From JADFGZ01 sp965222345 (GTDB lineage Bacteria; Acidobacteriota; Terriglobia; 2-12-FULL-54-10), in contig CBDCTS010000007.1 in NCBI GenBank assembly GCA_965222345.1, forward strand, positions 1,612,001-1,676,000: a stretch of 64,000 nt of DNA, given 5' to 3'. Numbering within the stretch: the first letter of the stretch is position 1; the number at the start of each line of letters is the position of its first letter. A program made the position numbers and the translations under genes. Below are positions 39,768 through 47,769 of this stretch, one piece after another. The notes beneath the pieces are model-generated. The model did not search any database. It was not told the DNA's origin and saw nothing but the letters and a program-made list of their open reading frames with translations.

Positions 39768-41186
39768 ATGGTGATCTACCTACCAGGAAGCATCGAAGAA
39801 ACTGCGACTCTCGACCAGATGACGCCGCGCGAGATCGTCACGGAGTTGGACAAGCACGTGGTGGGACAGCGGGCCGCCAAGCGGGCCGTAGCCATCGCAC
39901 TGCGCAACCGCATCCGGCGGCAGAAGCTTCCGGCGGAGATGGCCGAAGAGATCATGCCCAAGAACATCATCATGATCGGGGCGACCGGCGTCGGCAAGAC
40001 CGAGATTGCGCGGCGGCTGGCCCGGCTGTCCAACTCGCCCTTCCTGAAGGTCGAGGCCTCCAAATTTACCGAAGTAGGCTACGTCGGCCGGGACGTCGAA
40101 TCCATGATCCGGGACCTGGTGGAGATCTCCATCGACATGGTGCGGGAAGAAAAACTTGAAGAGGTGGCCGACAAGGCCGAAGCCAACGCGGAAGAACGCC
40201 TGCTGGATTTGCTGCTGCCCCATCCGGTCGCGGGTCCGGTCAGCGTCCCAGCCGCAGGCGAGTCCCGCACCGCTCCAGACCAGGAGGAGCGGGCCGGAGA
40301 GAATTTTGCCCGCAGCCGGGAGAAAATCCGCCAGCAGCTCCGCGAAGGCAGGTTCGATGATCGCACCGTGGAGGTTGAGGTGCGCGAACGGAGCTTTCCG
40401 GCGTTTGAAGTCATCAGCAACAGCGGCATCGAGGAGATGGACATCAACATCAAGGACGTCCTGCCCGGCTTTTTCGGCCCCAAGACCAAGAAGCGTAAGA
40501 TGCGCGTGGCCGAGGCCATCGACTATCTCATCCAGGAGGAAGAGCAGAAGTTGCTGGACATGGATCAGGTAACCCGGACGGCGGTGGAGCGGGCGGAGCA
40601 ATCCGGCATCATTTTCCTGGATGAGCTGGACAAGATCGCCGGGCGGGAATCAGGCCATGGACCCGACGTCAGCCGGGAGGGAGTGCAGCGCGACATCCTG
40701 CCGATTGTCGAGGGCACAACCGTGAACAGCCGCTACGGCATGATCCGGACCGATCACATCTTATTTATCGCCGCCGGCGCTTTCCACGTCAGCAAACCCT
40801 CGGACCTGATCCCGGAGCTGCAGGGCCGCTTTCCCATTCGGGTGGAGTTGAATGCCCTGACCGTGGACGACTTCGTCAAAATTTTGCAGGAACCGAAAAA
40901 CGCCCTGCTGAAGCAATACATCGCGTTGCTGGAGACCGAAGGAACCAAGCTGTTCTTCACCGACGATGCGGTCCTGGAGGTGGCGAAGTTTGCCGCCCTG
41001 GTAAATGAGCAGACCGAAAACATCGGGGCCCGACGGCTCCACACCATCATGGAGAGGCTGCTGGATGAGATTTCCTTCGAGGGACCGGACCTTGCCAAGA
41101 AGAACGTGAAGGTGGATTCCGAGTACGTGCAAAAGCAGCTCTCCGAGATCGTCAAGGACCAGGACCTCAGCCGTTACATTCTGTAA
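39768..41186 (+). CDS. hslU: HslU, ATPase subunit of HslUV
   Basis: HslU unfolds substrates and feeds them to HslV. The 472-residue protein shows LDKHVVGQRAAKRAVAIALR, the Walker A IMIGATGVGKTEIARRLA near residue 72, and the typical FLKVEASKFTEVGYVGRDVE. The I-domain covers about 130-260, the Walker B is IIFLDELDKIAGRE near 280, and sensor 2 lies in ENIGARRLHTIMERLLDEI. The C-terminus DQDLSRYIL is the tail that inserts into HslV and is complete. An upstream GTG at 39732 is an alternative start. Confidence 0.96.
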   Translation: MVIYLPGSIEETATLDQMTPREIVTELDKHVVGQRAAKRAVAIALRNRIRRQKLPAEMAEEIMPKNIIMIGATGVGKTEIARRLARLSNSPFLKVEASKFTEVGYVGRDVESMIRDLVEISIDMVREEKLEEVADKAEANAEERLLDLLLPHPVAGPVSVPAAGESRTAPDQEERAGENFARSREKIRQQLREGRFDDRTVEVEVRERSFPAFEVISNSGIEEMDINIKDVLPGFFGPKTKKRKMRVAEAIDYLIQEEEQKLLDMDQVTRTAVERAEQSGIIFLDELDKIAGRESGHGPDVSREGVQRDILPIVEGTTVNSRYGMIRTDHILFIAAGAFHVSKPSDLIPELQGRFPIRVELNALTVDDFVKILQEPKNALLKQYIALLETEGTKLFFTDDAVLEVAKFAALVNEQTENIGARRLHTIMERLLDEISFEGPDLAKKNVKVDSEYVQKQLSEIVKDQDLSRYIL

Positions 41187-41335
41187 AACTATAAAAGATT
41201 TCCATTTCGTTGTTTTCTTCAGCGTTCAGGCTGTCCCCTCTCCGGATCGAAACCACCGCACAGGAGAACCGCATCGGCTGCCAAAGGGACCCTAGAAAAA
41301 AGAAGGGGCCAGGGGACACAGATAGAAGTCTCCGG

Positions 41336-42373
41336 TTGATCCAGCCGGTAGCCGTCTGGCTGGCAGCGGTGCTGCTTGCGGGTTGCGGAGTGCCCGGCGA
41401 ACCGCTTCCTCCGTTGCTGGAAATTCCGGAGCGGGCCAGCGACCTTTCCATTACCCAAACAGGCGCTCGCCTCCGGCTCGTCTGGTCGCCTCCCAGCCTC
41501 ACCACCGAGGGCACGCGAGTGCGGCGGCTCGCCCGCCTGGAAATCTACGGCGTTTTTCTCACGGAAGGCGCAACCCTGACGAATTTTCCAGAAAGCTCGC
41601 GGCTCCTGGCCACCCTGCAGGCGGATGAAATTTCCGCTCAGCAGGAACAGATTGCCTACGAACTCCCTGTGGCAAGCGGACAACTGCGCCAGACGGCGTT
41701 TTTTGCCGTCAAGGCCGTCAACGACATAGGCCGGGATGCAGGCTTCTCGAACCTGGCCCAGTTGAAGATCGTCGATCTGCCCGACGCGCCGCTCGACCTC
41801 CAAGCCACGCTCACCGAGGACGCCATTCACCTGGCCTGGAAAGCTCCGCCCGCATCGGCATTCGGCGGTCCGGCCCCGCAGCCGGACGGCTACCGGATTT
41901 ATCGCGCAGAGGCCGGGAGCCAACAGACGGCCGCACTGCTCGGCACGGCCCGTTCTCCCGCCTACCAGGACAGCACCTTCGCGTACGGGCAGCGCTACGT
42001 TTACTCTGTCCGAGCTTTTGTGGGAGAGGGAGACTCTGCCGTTACGACGCCGCCTTCCAATCCCGCCGAGGTTGACGCCGCCGACCGGTTTCCTCCCGCA
42101 AGCCCGCTGAACGTGCGGGGCGTCACGATTCCAGGAGCGGTCGATCTGGTATGGAGTCCGAACCCGGAGCTGGACCTGGCGGGATACAACGTCTACCGGC
42201 AACAGGAACAGGACGGCGCACGCCTCCGGCTGAACCGGGAATTGCTGCCCACCCCGCTGTTCCACGATCCGAGCGTCACTCCGGGCAATCTATACACTTA
42301 TCAAGTGACGGCAGCCGATGGCAACGGAAATGAAAGCGTTCCTTCGGAGGCGGTTCAACTGACCGCCGAATGA
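41336..42373 (+). CDS. Fibronectin type III lipoprotein
   Basis: A predicted lipoprotein of about 345 residues. The signal peptide from TTG 41336 reads MIQPVAVWLAAVLLAGCGVP with the lipobox LAGC. Three Fn3-like beta-sandwich repeats follow (RLRLVWSPPSLTTEGTRVRR; IHLAWKAPPASAF with DGYRIYRA; VDLVWSPNPELDLAGYNVYR), ending YQVTAADGNGNESVPSEAVQ. No ATG lies near the signal peptide; the TTG is chosen because it directly precedes the hydrophobic core. The frame is also open upstream to 41210. Its role is probably envelope protein-protein contact. Confidence 0.75.
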   Translation: MIQPVAVWLAAVLLAGCGVPGEPLPPLLEIPERASDLSITQTGARLRLVWSPPSLTTEGTRVRRLARLEIYGVFLTEGATLTNFPESSRLLATLQADEISAQQEQIAYELPVASGQLRQTAFFAVKAVNDIGRDAGFSNLAQLKIVDLPDAPLDLQATLTEDAIHLAWKAPPASAFGGPAPQPDGYRIYRAEAGSQQTAALLGTARSPAYQDSTFAYGQRYVYSVRAFVGEGDSAVTTPPSNPAEVDAADRFPPASPLNVRGVTIPGAVDLVWSPNPELDLAGYNVYRQQEQDGARLRLNRELLPTPLFHDPSVTPGNLYTYQVTAADGNGNESVPSEAVQLTAE

Positions 42374-42469
42374 CCTTGCGGATTGCCGTTGCCAACCAGG
42401 GGAAAGTGATTGTAAGCTGGGAGCCGCTTGGGCCACTGCGCCGGAAAGATATATGACGCCGTAAAAATC

Positions 42470-42904
42470 ATGAACCTGTTTGCAAAAATAGCTGTTCTGG
42501 CGACTTCCGGCGCGGCAGCGGGAGCCGGACTGTGGCTGCTGCTGCGGAAATGGCGGAAGTCCGCCTCCGAGCAGGAGCGGGAACGCTGCCTGGCCGTGAA
42601 TTCCGTCGGCAGGTTGACGGACGGCACGCTGCTGGAAGCCCCGGACTCTGCCGGCGAAGCGGGAAACTTAGGCCTGCTCATTTACCAATATTCCGTGGCA
42701 GGCGTGAAATACTCAGCCGCACAGGACATCGACGGCCTGAACCACCGGTTTCGGCTGGAGAACTGCTCACCCGGCGCGACGGTGACGGTAAAGTACGATC
42801 CCCGGAATTCCCTGAACTCCATCGTCGTCTGCGAGCTGTGGAATGGCCTGAGCGCCGACGGCGGGGAAGAAACTTCCGAGAAGGAGCAGAAAACCGAGGA
42901 CTGA
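42470..42904 (+). CDS. DUF3592-like membrane protein
   Basis: A 144-residue protein with one N-terminal membrane helix (IAVLATSGAAAGAGLWLLL) and a soluble domain with LLIYQYSVAGVKYSAAQDID and GATVTVKYDPRNSLNSIV. The YxVxGxxY...V.V.YdP..p..S pattern is typical of DUF3592. The function is unknown. It lies 12 bases before pccB, so it is probably co-transcribed with it. The tail is acidic (EETSEKEQKTED). Confidence 0.7.
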   Translation: MNLFAKIAVLATSGAAAGAGLWLLLRKWRKSASEQERERCLAVNSVGRLTDGTLLEAPDSAGEAGNLGLLIYQYSVAGVKYSAAQDIDGLNHRFRLENCSPGATVTVKYDPRNSLNSIVVCELWNGLSADGGEETSEKEQKTED

Positions 42905-42916
42905 GGACTGACGCAT

Positions 42917-44473
42917 ATGGCACAGACCATCCAGGAAAAACTGGCGGAACTGCGGCGGCGCAACCAAGCCGCCGAAGCAGGCGGCGGAGCGAAACGCACG
43001 GAGCGGCAGCACAAGGAGGGCAAACGCTCGGCGCGCGAACGGGTGGAACTGCTGCTGGACGAAGGAACCTTCGAGGAGTTCGACAAGCTGGTGACCCATC
43101 GGTGCACGGATTTCGATATGGAATCGCAGCAAGTACCCGGCGACGGCGTCGTCAGCGGCTACGGCCGGATCGACGGGCGCACGGTCTTCGTCTTTGCCCA
43201 GGACTTTACCGTCTTCGGCGGGTCTCTGGCCGAGAGCAATGCCGCCAAAATCTGCAAGGTGATGGATCGGGCCATGCAGGTGGGGGCACCGGTGATCGGC
43301 ATGAACGACTCCGGCGGGGCGCGCATCCAGGAAGGCGTGGTTTCCCTCGCCGGTTACGCCGACATCTTTCTCCGCAACACCCTGGCCAGCGGCGTGATTC
43401 CGCAAATCTCCGCCGTCATGGGGCCCTGCGCCGGGGGCGCGGTCTATTCTCCCGCTATTACCGACTTCATCGTCATGGTCGAGAACTCCAGCTACATGTT
43501 CGTCACCGGCCCGGAGGTGCTTCGCACCGTGACTCACGAGGAAGTGACCAAACAGGAGCTGGGCGGGCCCGTGACGCACAACGTCACCAGCGGCGTGGCG
43601 CATTTTATCGCCCGCGACGACCCCGACTGCCTGTCGCTCATCCGGGAGATGCTTTCGTTTCTGCCTTCCAACTGCATGGAAGACCCGCCGGTGAAGGAAT
43701 CGACGGACCCGATCGACCGCGAGGAGGAAGCGCTCGACTCCATCGTGCCCGCCGAGTCGGATATTCCCTACGAGATGCGGGATATAATCCGCTACGTGGT
43801 CGACGACGGATATTTCTTCGAGGTGCAGGAGCACTTCGCGCAGAACATAGTCGTGGGCTTCGCGCGCCTGGGCGGCCAGCCGGTGGGGGTCGTGGCCAAT
43901 CAGCCGGCGGTGCTGGCCGGGACGCTGGACATCAATGCCTCCCTGAAGGGCGCCCGCTTTGTCCGCTTCTGCGACTGTTTCAACCTGCCGCTGGTCACCT
44001 TCGAGGACGTCCCCGGCTTCCTGCCCGGCACGCAGCAGGAGTACGGCGGCATCATCAAGCACGGAGCCAAGCTGCTGTACGCCTTCGCCGAGGCCACCGT
44101 GCCCAAGATGACCGTCATCACCCGCAAGGCCTACGGCGGGGCCTACTGCGTGATGTCCTCCAAACATCTCCGCACCGACGTAAACTATGCCTTCCCTACC
44201 GCTGAAATTGCCGTCATGGGGCCGGAGGGCGCGGTCAACATCATCTACCGTCGCGAACTGGCCGACGCCAAAAGCGGGGAAAAAGCGCGCGCCGCCAAGG
44301 TGGAGGAGTTCAAGCGCCTTTTCGCCAACCCTTACATCGCCGCCGAGAGAGGTTTCGTGGACGAGGTGATTCAGCCGCGCCAGACGCGCCGGAAGCTGAT
44401 CCAGGCGCTCCGCATGCTGGCAAACAAACGCGACACCATGCCGCCTAAAAAGCACGGGAATATTCCGCTGTGA
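42917..44473 (+). CDS. pccB: Acyl-CoA (propionyl-CoA) carboxylase beta subunit
   Basis: A 518-residue carboxyltransferase that moves CO2 from biotin to acyl-CoA. It shows GKRSARERVELLLDEGTFEE, QDFTVFGGSLAESNAAKICK, GMNDSGGARIQEGVVSLAGY, ISAVMGPCAGGAVYSPAITD and FEDVPGFLPGTQQEYGGIIK followed by HGAKLLYAFAEATVPKMTVI. The C-terminal AVMGPEGAVNIIYRRE and KKHGNIPL are typical of propionyl-CoA carboxylase. Its partners are the biotin carboxylase at 47770 and the carrier protein at 49368, now 3.3 kb away because of accessory DNA. Confidence 0.94.
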   Translation: MAQTIQEKLAELRRRNQAAEAGGGAKRTERQHKEGKRSARERVELLLDEGTFEEFDKLVTHRCTDFDMESQQVPGDGVVSGYGRIDGRTVFVFAQDFTVFGGSLAESNAAKICKVMDRAMQVGAPVIGMNDSGGARIQEGVVSLAGYADIFLRNTLASGVIPQISAVMGPCAGGAVYSPAITDFIVMVENSSYMFVTGPEVLRTVTHEEVTKQELGGPVTHNVTSGVAHFIARDDPDCLSLIREMLSFLPSNCMEDPPVKESTDPIDREEEALDSIVPAESDIPYEMRDIIRYVVDDGYFFEVQEHFAQNIVVGFARLGGQPVGVVANQPAVLAGTLDINASLKGARFVRFCDCFNLPLVTFEDVPGFLPGTQQEYGGIIKHGAKLLYAFAEATVPKMTVITRKAYGGAYCVMSSKHLRTDVNYAFPTAEIAVMGPEGAVNIIYRRELADAKSGEKARAAKVEEFKRLFANPYIAAERGFVDEVIQPRQTRRKLIQALRMLANKRDTMPPKKHGNIPL

Positions 44474-44499
44474 GCGGGACAGTGCTATCCTGCTTTCTT

Positions 44500-44517
44500 G
44501 AACTAATTAATTAGTTC
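44500..44517. promoter_or_regulatory. Perfect 18-bp palindrome, probable TA operator
   Basis: GAACTAATTAATTAGTTC is a perfect palindrome 48 bases before the antitoxin start codon. Antitoxins of the Phd type bind such palindromes at their own promoter, so this is a good operator candidate. Confidence 0.6.
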
Positions 44518-44564
44518 ACTGCCGCCAGAGGAGGTTTCCCATCCGCAAGAAGGGCAGCAAACCC

Positions 44565-44864
44565 GTGTTGAACGTTGTCTCTGCTTTATCGGCTCACACC
44601 CAGTTCGGACAAATTATGAGACGGGCAAGCCAGAAAAACGAGAGGTTCGTTGTGGACCGGCGGGGGGAGCCACAGGTCATCATTATGAGCATTAAGGATT
44701 ACATCAACAACTTTGCCCCAGCACCAGACTTCCTTAAGGAAATCCGCGCAGAGGCAAAACGCAAGGGACTTCACAAGCTGACGATGCGGCAGATCGACTC
44801 GGAGATCGCCGCATTCCGGCGTACAGAGCGCAGGAAGAATGCTACCACCCGCGGTCGTTCTTGA
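44565..44864 (+). CDS. Phd/YefM-like antitoxin of a PIN-toxin pair
   Basis: The 99-residue protein has the Phd/YefM N-terminus (NVVSALSAHTQFGQIMRRAS, RFVVDRRGEPQVIIMSIKDY) and a basic C-terminal tail. The start at GTG 44565 is uncertain, because the frame is open upstream to about 44541, where AGAGGAGG lies at the expected distance before an ATC codon. The start may therefore be mutated or unusual. The PIN-domain toxin gene overlaps its end but is cut after 24 codons. Confidence 0.75.
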   Translation: MLNVVSALSAHTQFGQIMRRASQKNERFVVDRRGEPQVIIMSIKDYINNFAPAPDFLKEIRAEAKRKGLHKLTMRQIDSEIAAFRRTERRKNATTRGRS

Positions 44865-44913
44865 TACGAACATAGTGGTTTCCGCAACACGGAAGCCACG
44901 CCGACCCAACTGA
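44839..44913 (+). pseudogene. Truncated PIN-domain toxin
   Basis: ATG 44839 opens MLPPAVVLDTNIVVSATRKP then RRPN and a stop. The VVLDTNIVVSA strand is the first acidic strand of PIN-family RNases (toxins of about 140 residues). The remaining 115 or so residues are missing. The start overlaps the antitoxin end, as normal for such pairs. The AIPR gene follows 10 bases after the stop, so its arrival probably cut the toxin. Confidence 0.75.
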
Positions 44914-44923
44914 GAGGTGATTT

Positions 44924-46655
44924 GTGTACGAACAGAGAAAACTTTTCGATTTCATGCTGAATCGTATCAACGAGGTTGCGACAGAGAGCGGGCTTAAACC
45001 GCCACAGGCATTCGGAAAATGGTTTGCCACAACCTACTTCTCCAACCCGCAAGAGTTTATCTGTCCTGACGGTAGCGGGGACGGTAAGGTCGATTCCCTT
45101 TTCCAGGTCAATGACGGCAAGGAAGTCCAACACTATGTGCTAAACACGAAATATACGCAGAAATACGATGCTCCTGCACCAGTGTCGTTTTACGACGAAA
45201 TTACCCGGTTTTGGCAGGCATTTGCAAACAAATCGAATCGACAGTCTTACCTCTCGTCGGTAGTACGCCCTGAACTCCGCCCACGCTATCAGAAGCTCTT
45301 CGGCTACTACGATGATGGCAGAGCATCATTGTTCTTCGTAACAAACCACAGGCGCAACGAGAAACAGTACGAAGCAGTGAAGGCTACCGGGATCCAGGTT
45401 TTCCACCTGAACGAGATGTTACAGTTCGTGGTTGACTACATCGAAGATGCGATGCCTTACACTCAAACACTACGGCTAACTAGCATCAGTAGCGTGCTTT
45501 CAGCCGATAAACGCGACACGAAGGTGCCAACGTCCATTGTTTTCGCCAAACTGACCGACCTCATACGTTATATGCAAGACGACCCTTACGATCTGCTTTT
45601 CGCCCGGAATATCCGTCTAGTACTACGCAACTCGAAGGTGAATCCAGATATCCGGCATACCTTCAGCACAAAACCGACAGAGTTTGTCTTCAGCAATAAC
45701 GGGATAACGATGTTATGCGAGGGACATTCGCACGATCCGGGGACGCAAGAAGTTAAGATCAAGAATCCACGTGTCGTAAACGGATCACAAACTTTGCACA
45801 GTATCCGCGATGTACCGAACCCGTCTCCTGCAGCACGGGTCATGGTGAGAATCATTCAAGTCCGTCCCCCTGGTCCAAATGACTTCTCCACCGCAGCTGA
45901 GAAACGGCGAGAAATCGTCCGCAAGATTTCCCTCCGAAGCAACCTTCAAAACCCTGTCAAGAAGTGGAATCTCATTTCCAACGACAACTACCAACACGAG
46001 CTGGCCCGTTTCTTTAGAAAGAAGAAATTGTATTGTGAGCGCCGTGATGGAGAGTGGGCAGAGCGGCGTACCGAATTGAAGAGCGTAGGCATAAGACGAG
46101 GCCCGAATATTAAGCTACTTACGCAACTCATTGCGAGTTATAACTGGGGCGAAAGACAGCTTGGCCCAATTGTTGCGAAGGGAAAACTAGGGGGAACTGT
46201 TTGAAGAGAAACCATACGAGTTAATCAGGGACACAAAACCAGAGCTCGTTTATCAGGTTTACTTGCTTGGCAAGATTGTTGACGAGTGTCTGAAGAAGCT
46301 GGCAGGATCGAAAAGATACATCAAGGAGCTTGCAAGTTATGTTCGCTTTGCGCTGTTTGCGCTATCTGTAAAGGCTCTTCAAGAAGGTGGTGCGAGGTTT
46401 GGTGAGAGGGAACTCACGAAGTTCCTTGAGAGGGGGGCTAGCCCCCGGCATAATTGGTTAAAGTTCTGCAAATCAGGAGTAGATGCGATCCGGGACACGT
46501 ACAAGACGGACAGCAGGCGATACCGAAGGGAGTCAGGAAAAGAGCTGACACTAGCTAATTTCTCGAAGTCGCGTGAGTCCGTGGGCAAGCTCTTCGGTAG
46601 AAATCTGCCACGGCAGTTACAACACCTTGGTAAGCAGTTGGTGCGTTCTATGTGA
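44924..46655 (+). pseudogene. AIPR-type abortive infection protein, single frameshift
   Basis: A large protein in two frames. Frame one (44924-46204, 426 residues, from GTG) begins YEQRKLFDFMLNRINEVATE and contains TFSTKPTEFVFSNNGITMLC, KNPRVVNGSQTLHSIRDVPN and ISLRSNLQNPVKKWNLISND. FxxxNNGITMLC...I.NP.VVNGSQT is the signature of AIPR abortive phage resistance proteins. At a run of five G near 46190 the frame must shift by one base to continue ELFEEKPYELIRDTKPELVY and then QVYLLGKIVDECLKK to 46655, giving a normal full length of about 575. GC is lower than in the neighbours, which suggests transfer. It may be a real lesion or a sequencing error in the G-run. Confidence 0.8.
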
Positions 46656-46822
46656 ACCGTGATTATTGTCGGAAACACGATAATGAAGTTGAGTATAAAA
46701 ATGAATACTCGGTCGCCACAAGACTCGCATACTGTGTACCTTATTTCGTTATACGCTTCGGGAACACCAATAATCAGTCTCAAAGGATGATTTGCAAAGG
46801 GAAAAGGTTCCACTAAATTTTC
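46656..46822. other. AT-rich spacer after AIPR gene
   Basis: No gene is seen. ATTATTGT and ACGATAAT (46661-46684) form an inverted repeat with one mismatch around a 7-base loop, possibly the end of the AIPR transcript. The AT-rich composition ends abruptly where homology to accC begins at 46823, so 46.82 kb is probably an insertion boundary. Confidence 0.45.
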
Positions 46823-47025
46823 ATTGCCAACCGGGGTGAGATTGCGGTGCGGATCATCGCGCCTGCCGGGAGATGGGCATCGGCACGGTTACCATTTTTT
46901 CCGAGGTGGATAACGCAGCCCTGCATGTCCTGCGAGCCGATGAAGCCTACCCGGTGGGACCGGCTGCGGCAGCCGAGAGCTACCTCCGGGTGGACAAAAT
47001 CCTGTAATTCGCGCGCCGGTCCGGA
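46823..47025 (+). pseudogene. Partial duplicate of the accC 5' end
   Basis: These 203 bases match 47799-48000 of the biotin carboxylase gene at roughly nine positions in ten. The start codon is missing, one base is lost near 46855 (so ANRGEIAVRII runs out of frame before the CREMGIG part), and a TAA has replaced a Glu codon near 47012. It encodes nothing. It marks the right edge of the accessory stretch and shows that the 5' end of accC was once duplicated here. Confidence 0.85.
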
Positions 47026-47088
47026 AGAAGTCTGCAAAAAAGAAAGTGAAACGGGGTTCATTTGTTTCCTGAAGGAGGGATTGTCACT

Positions 47089-47523
47089 ATGCGGATATTA
47101 GTTGCTGGGATGGTGTTAGTCCTAACGCTCGCCGTGAGTATGATGGTTGCCGTTAATACGGATGCTCAAGGGCAAAGCGGTGTCACAGTATTCGTGGATG
47201 GCTCAACAGTGTCCAGCTTTAGCGGCTCAGGTAGTCCCTGGGGAGGAGGCAGTATAGGCGGCACGACAGAGCCCCAGACCATTGAAGTAATGAAACAACT
47301 GCGCAGGTTCTGTCCACGCGTACTCATTACGGCCAACCGGGCGGCGGCGCAGTATCTTGTCCTGCACGAACGCCAAGCTGAAGGGACGTCCGGCGGAAAT
47401 CGCAATAACATTGCAGTATTCGGGAAGAATGATTTGCTAGTGTACGCTGATGGCGCGCGGGGACTCAACAATAGCGTGAAGGACCTGTGCAACAGCGGTG
47501 TTCTTTCAGCCAGACCTAGATGA
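47089..47523 (+). CDS. Secreted protein of unknown function
   Basis: A 144-residue protein with a signal peptide (MRILVAGMVLVLTLAVSMMV then AVNTDAQ) preceded by GAAGGAGGG. The mature part has a Gly/Ser-rich loop (SSFSGSGSPWGGGSIGGTTE) and then TIEVMKQLRRFCPRVLITAN and RAAAQYLVLHERQ. I know this pattern only from hypothetical proteins of acidobacteria. The C-terminal half has an alternating fold. It lies between the two copies of the accC 5' region. Confidence 0.7.
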   Translation: MRILVAGMVLVLTLAVSMMVAVNTDAQGQSGVTVFVDGSTVSSFSGSGSPWGGGSIGGTTEPQTIEVMKQLRRFCPRVLITANRAAAQYLVLHERQAEGTSGGNRNNIAVFGKNDLLVYADGARGLNNSVKDLCNSGVLSARPR

Positions 47524-47769
47524 AATAGAAGCTGAACAGGATTATTCTTTCTTCAAATTTTCGGCTCACAACGGCGCGGATTATCCGCGCCTGCCGGGAA
47601 TAAATACACCGGCGATGGCAAGCAGGGCTCCCAGAGAAGGTATATTTTGCGAAACGAAGCTAAAAAGCCGTTTGTTTTCAACAAGAATTGCTAACCAACC
47701 TGCCGATTCAGGCTGGATTCCGAAGCCATATCGGGCGTCGGGAACCGCGTAAAACTGCATTTTCCCGAG

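Noticed and set aside
42532..44205. 557-codon open frame on the plus strand and a 562-codon frame on the minus strand (42767-44455)
   Set aside because: Both overlap pccB, which has all family motifs. Their translations are rich in Arg, Gly and His, as expected for shadow frames.
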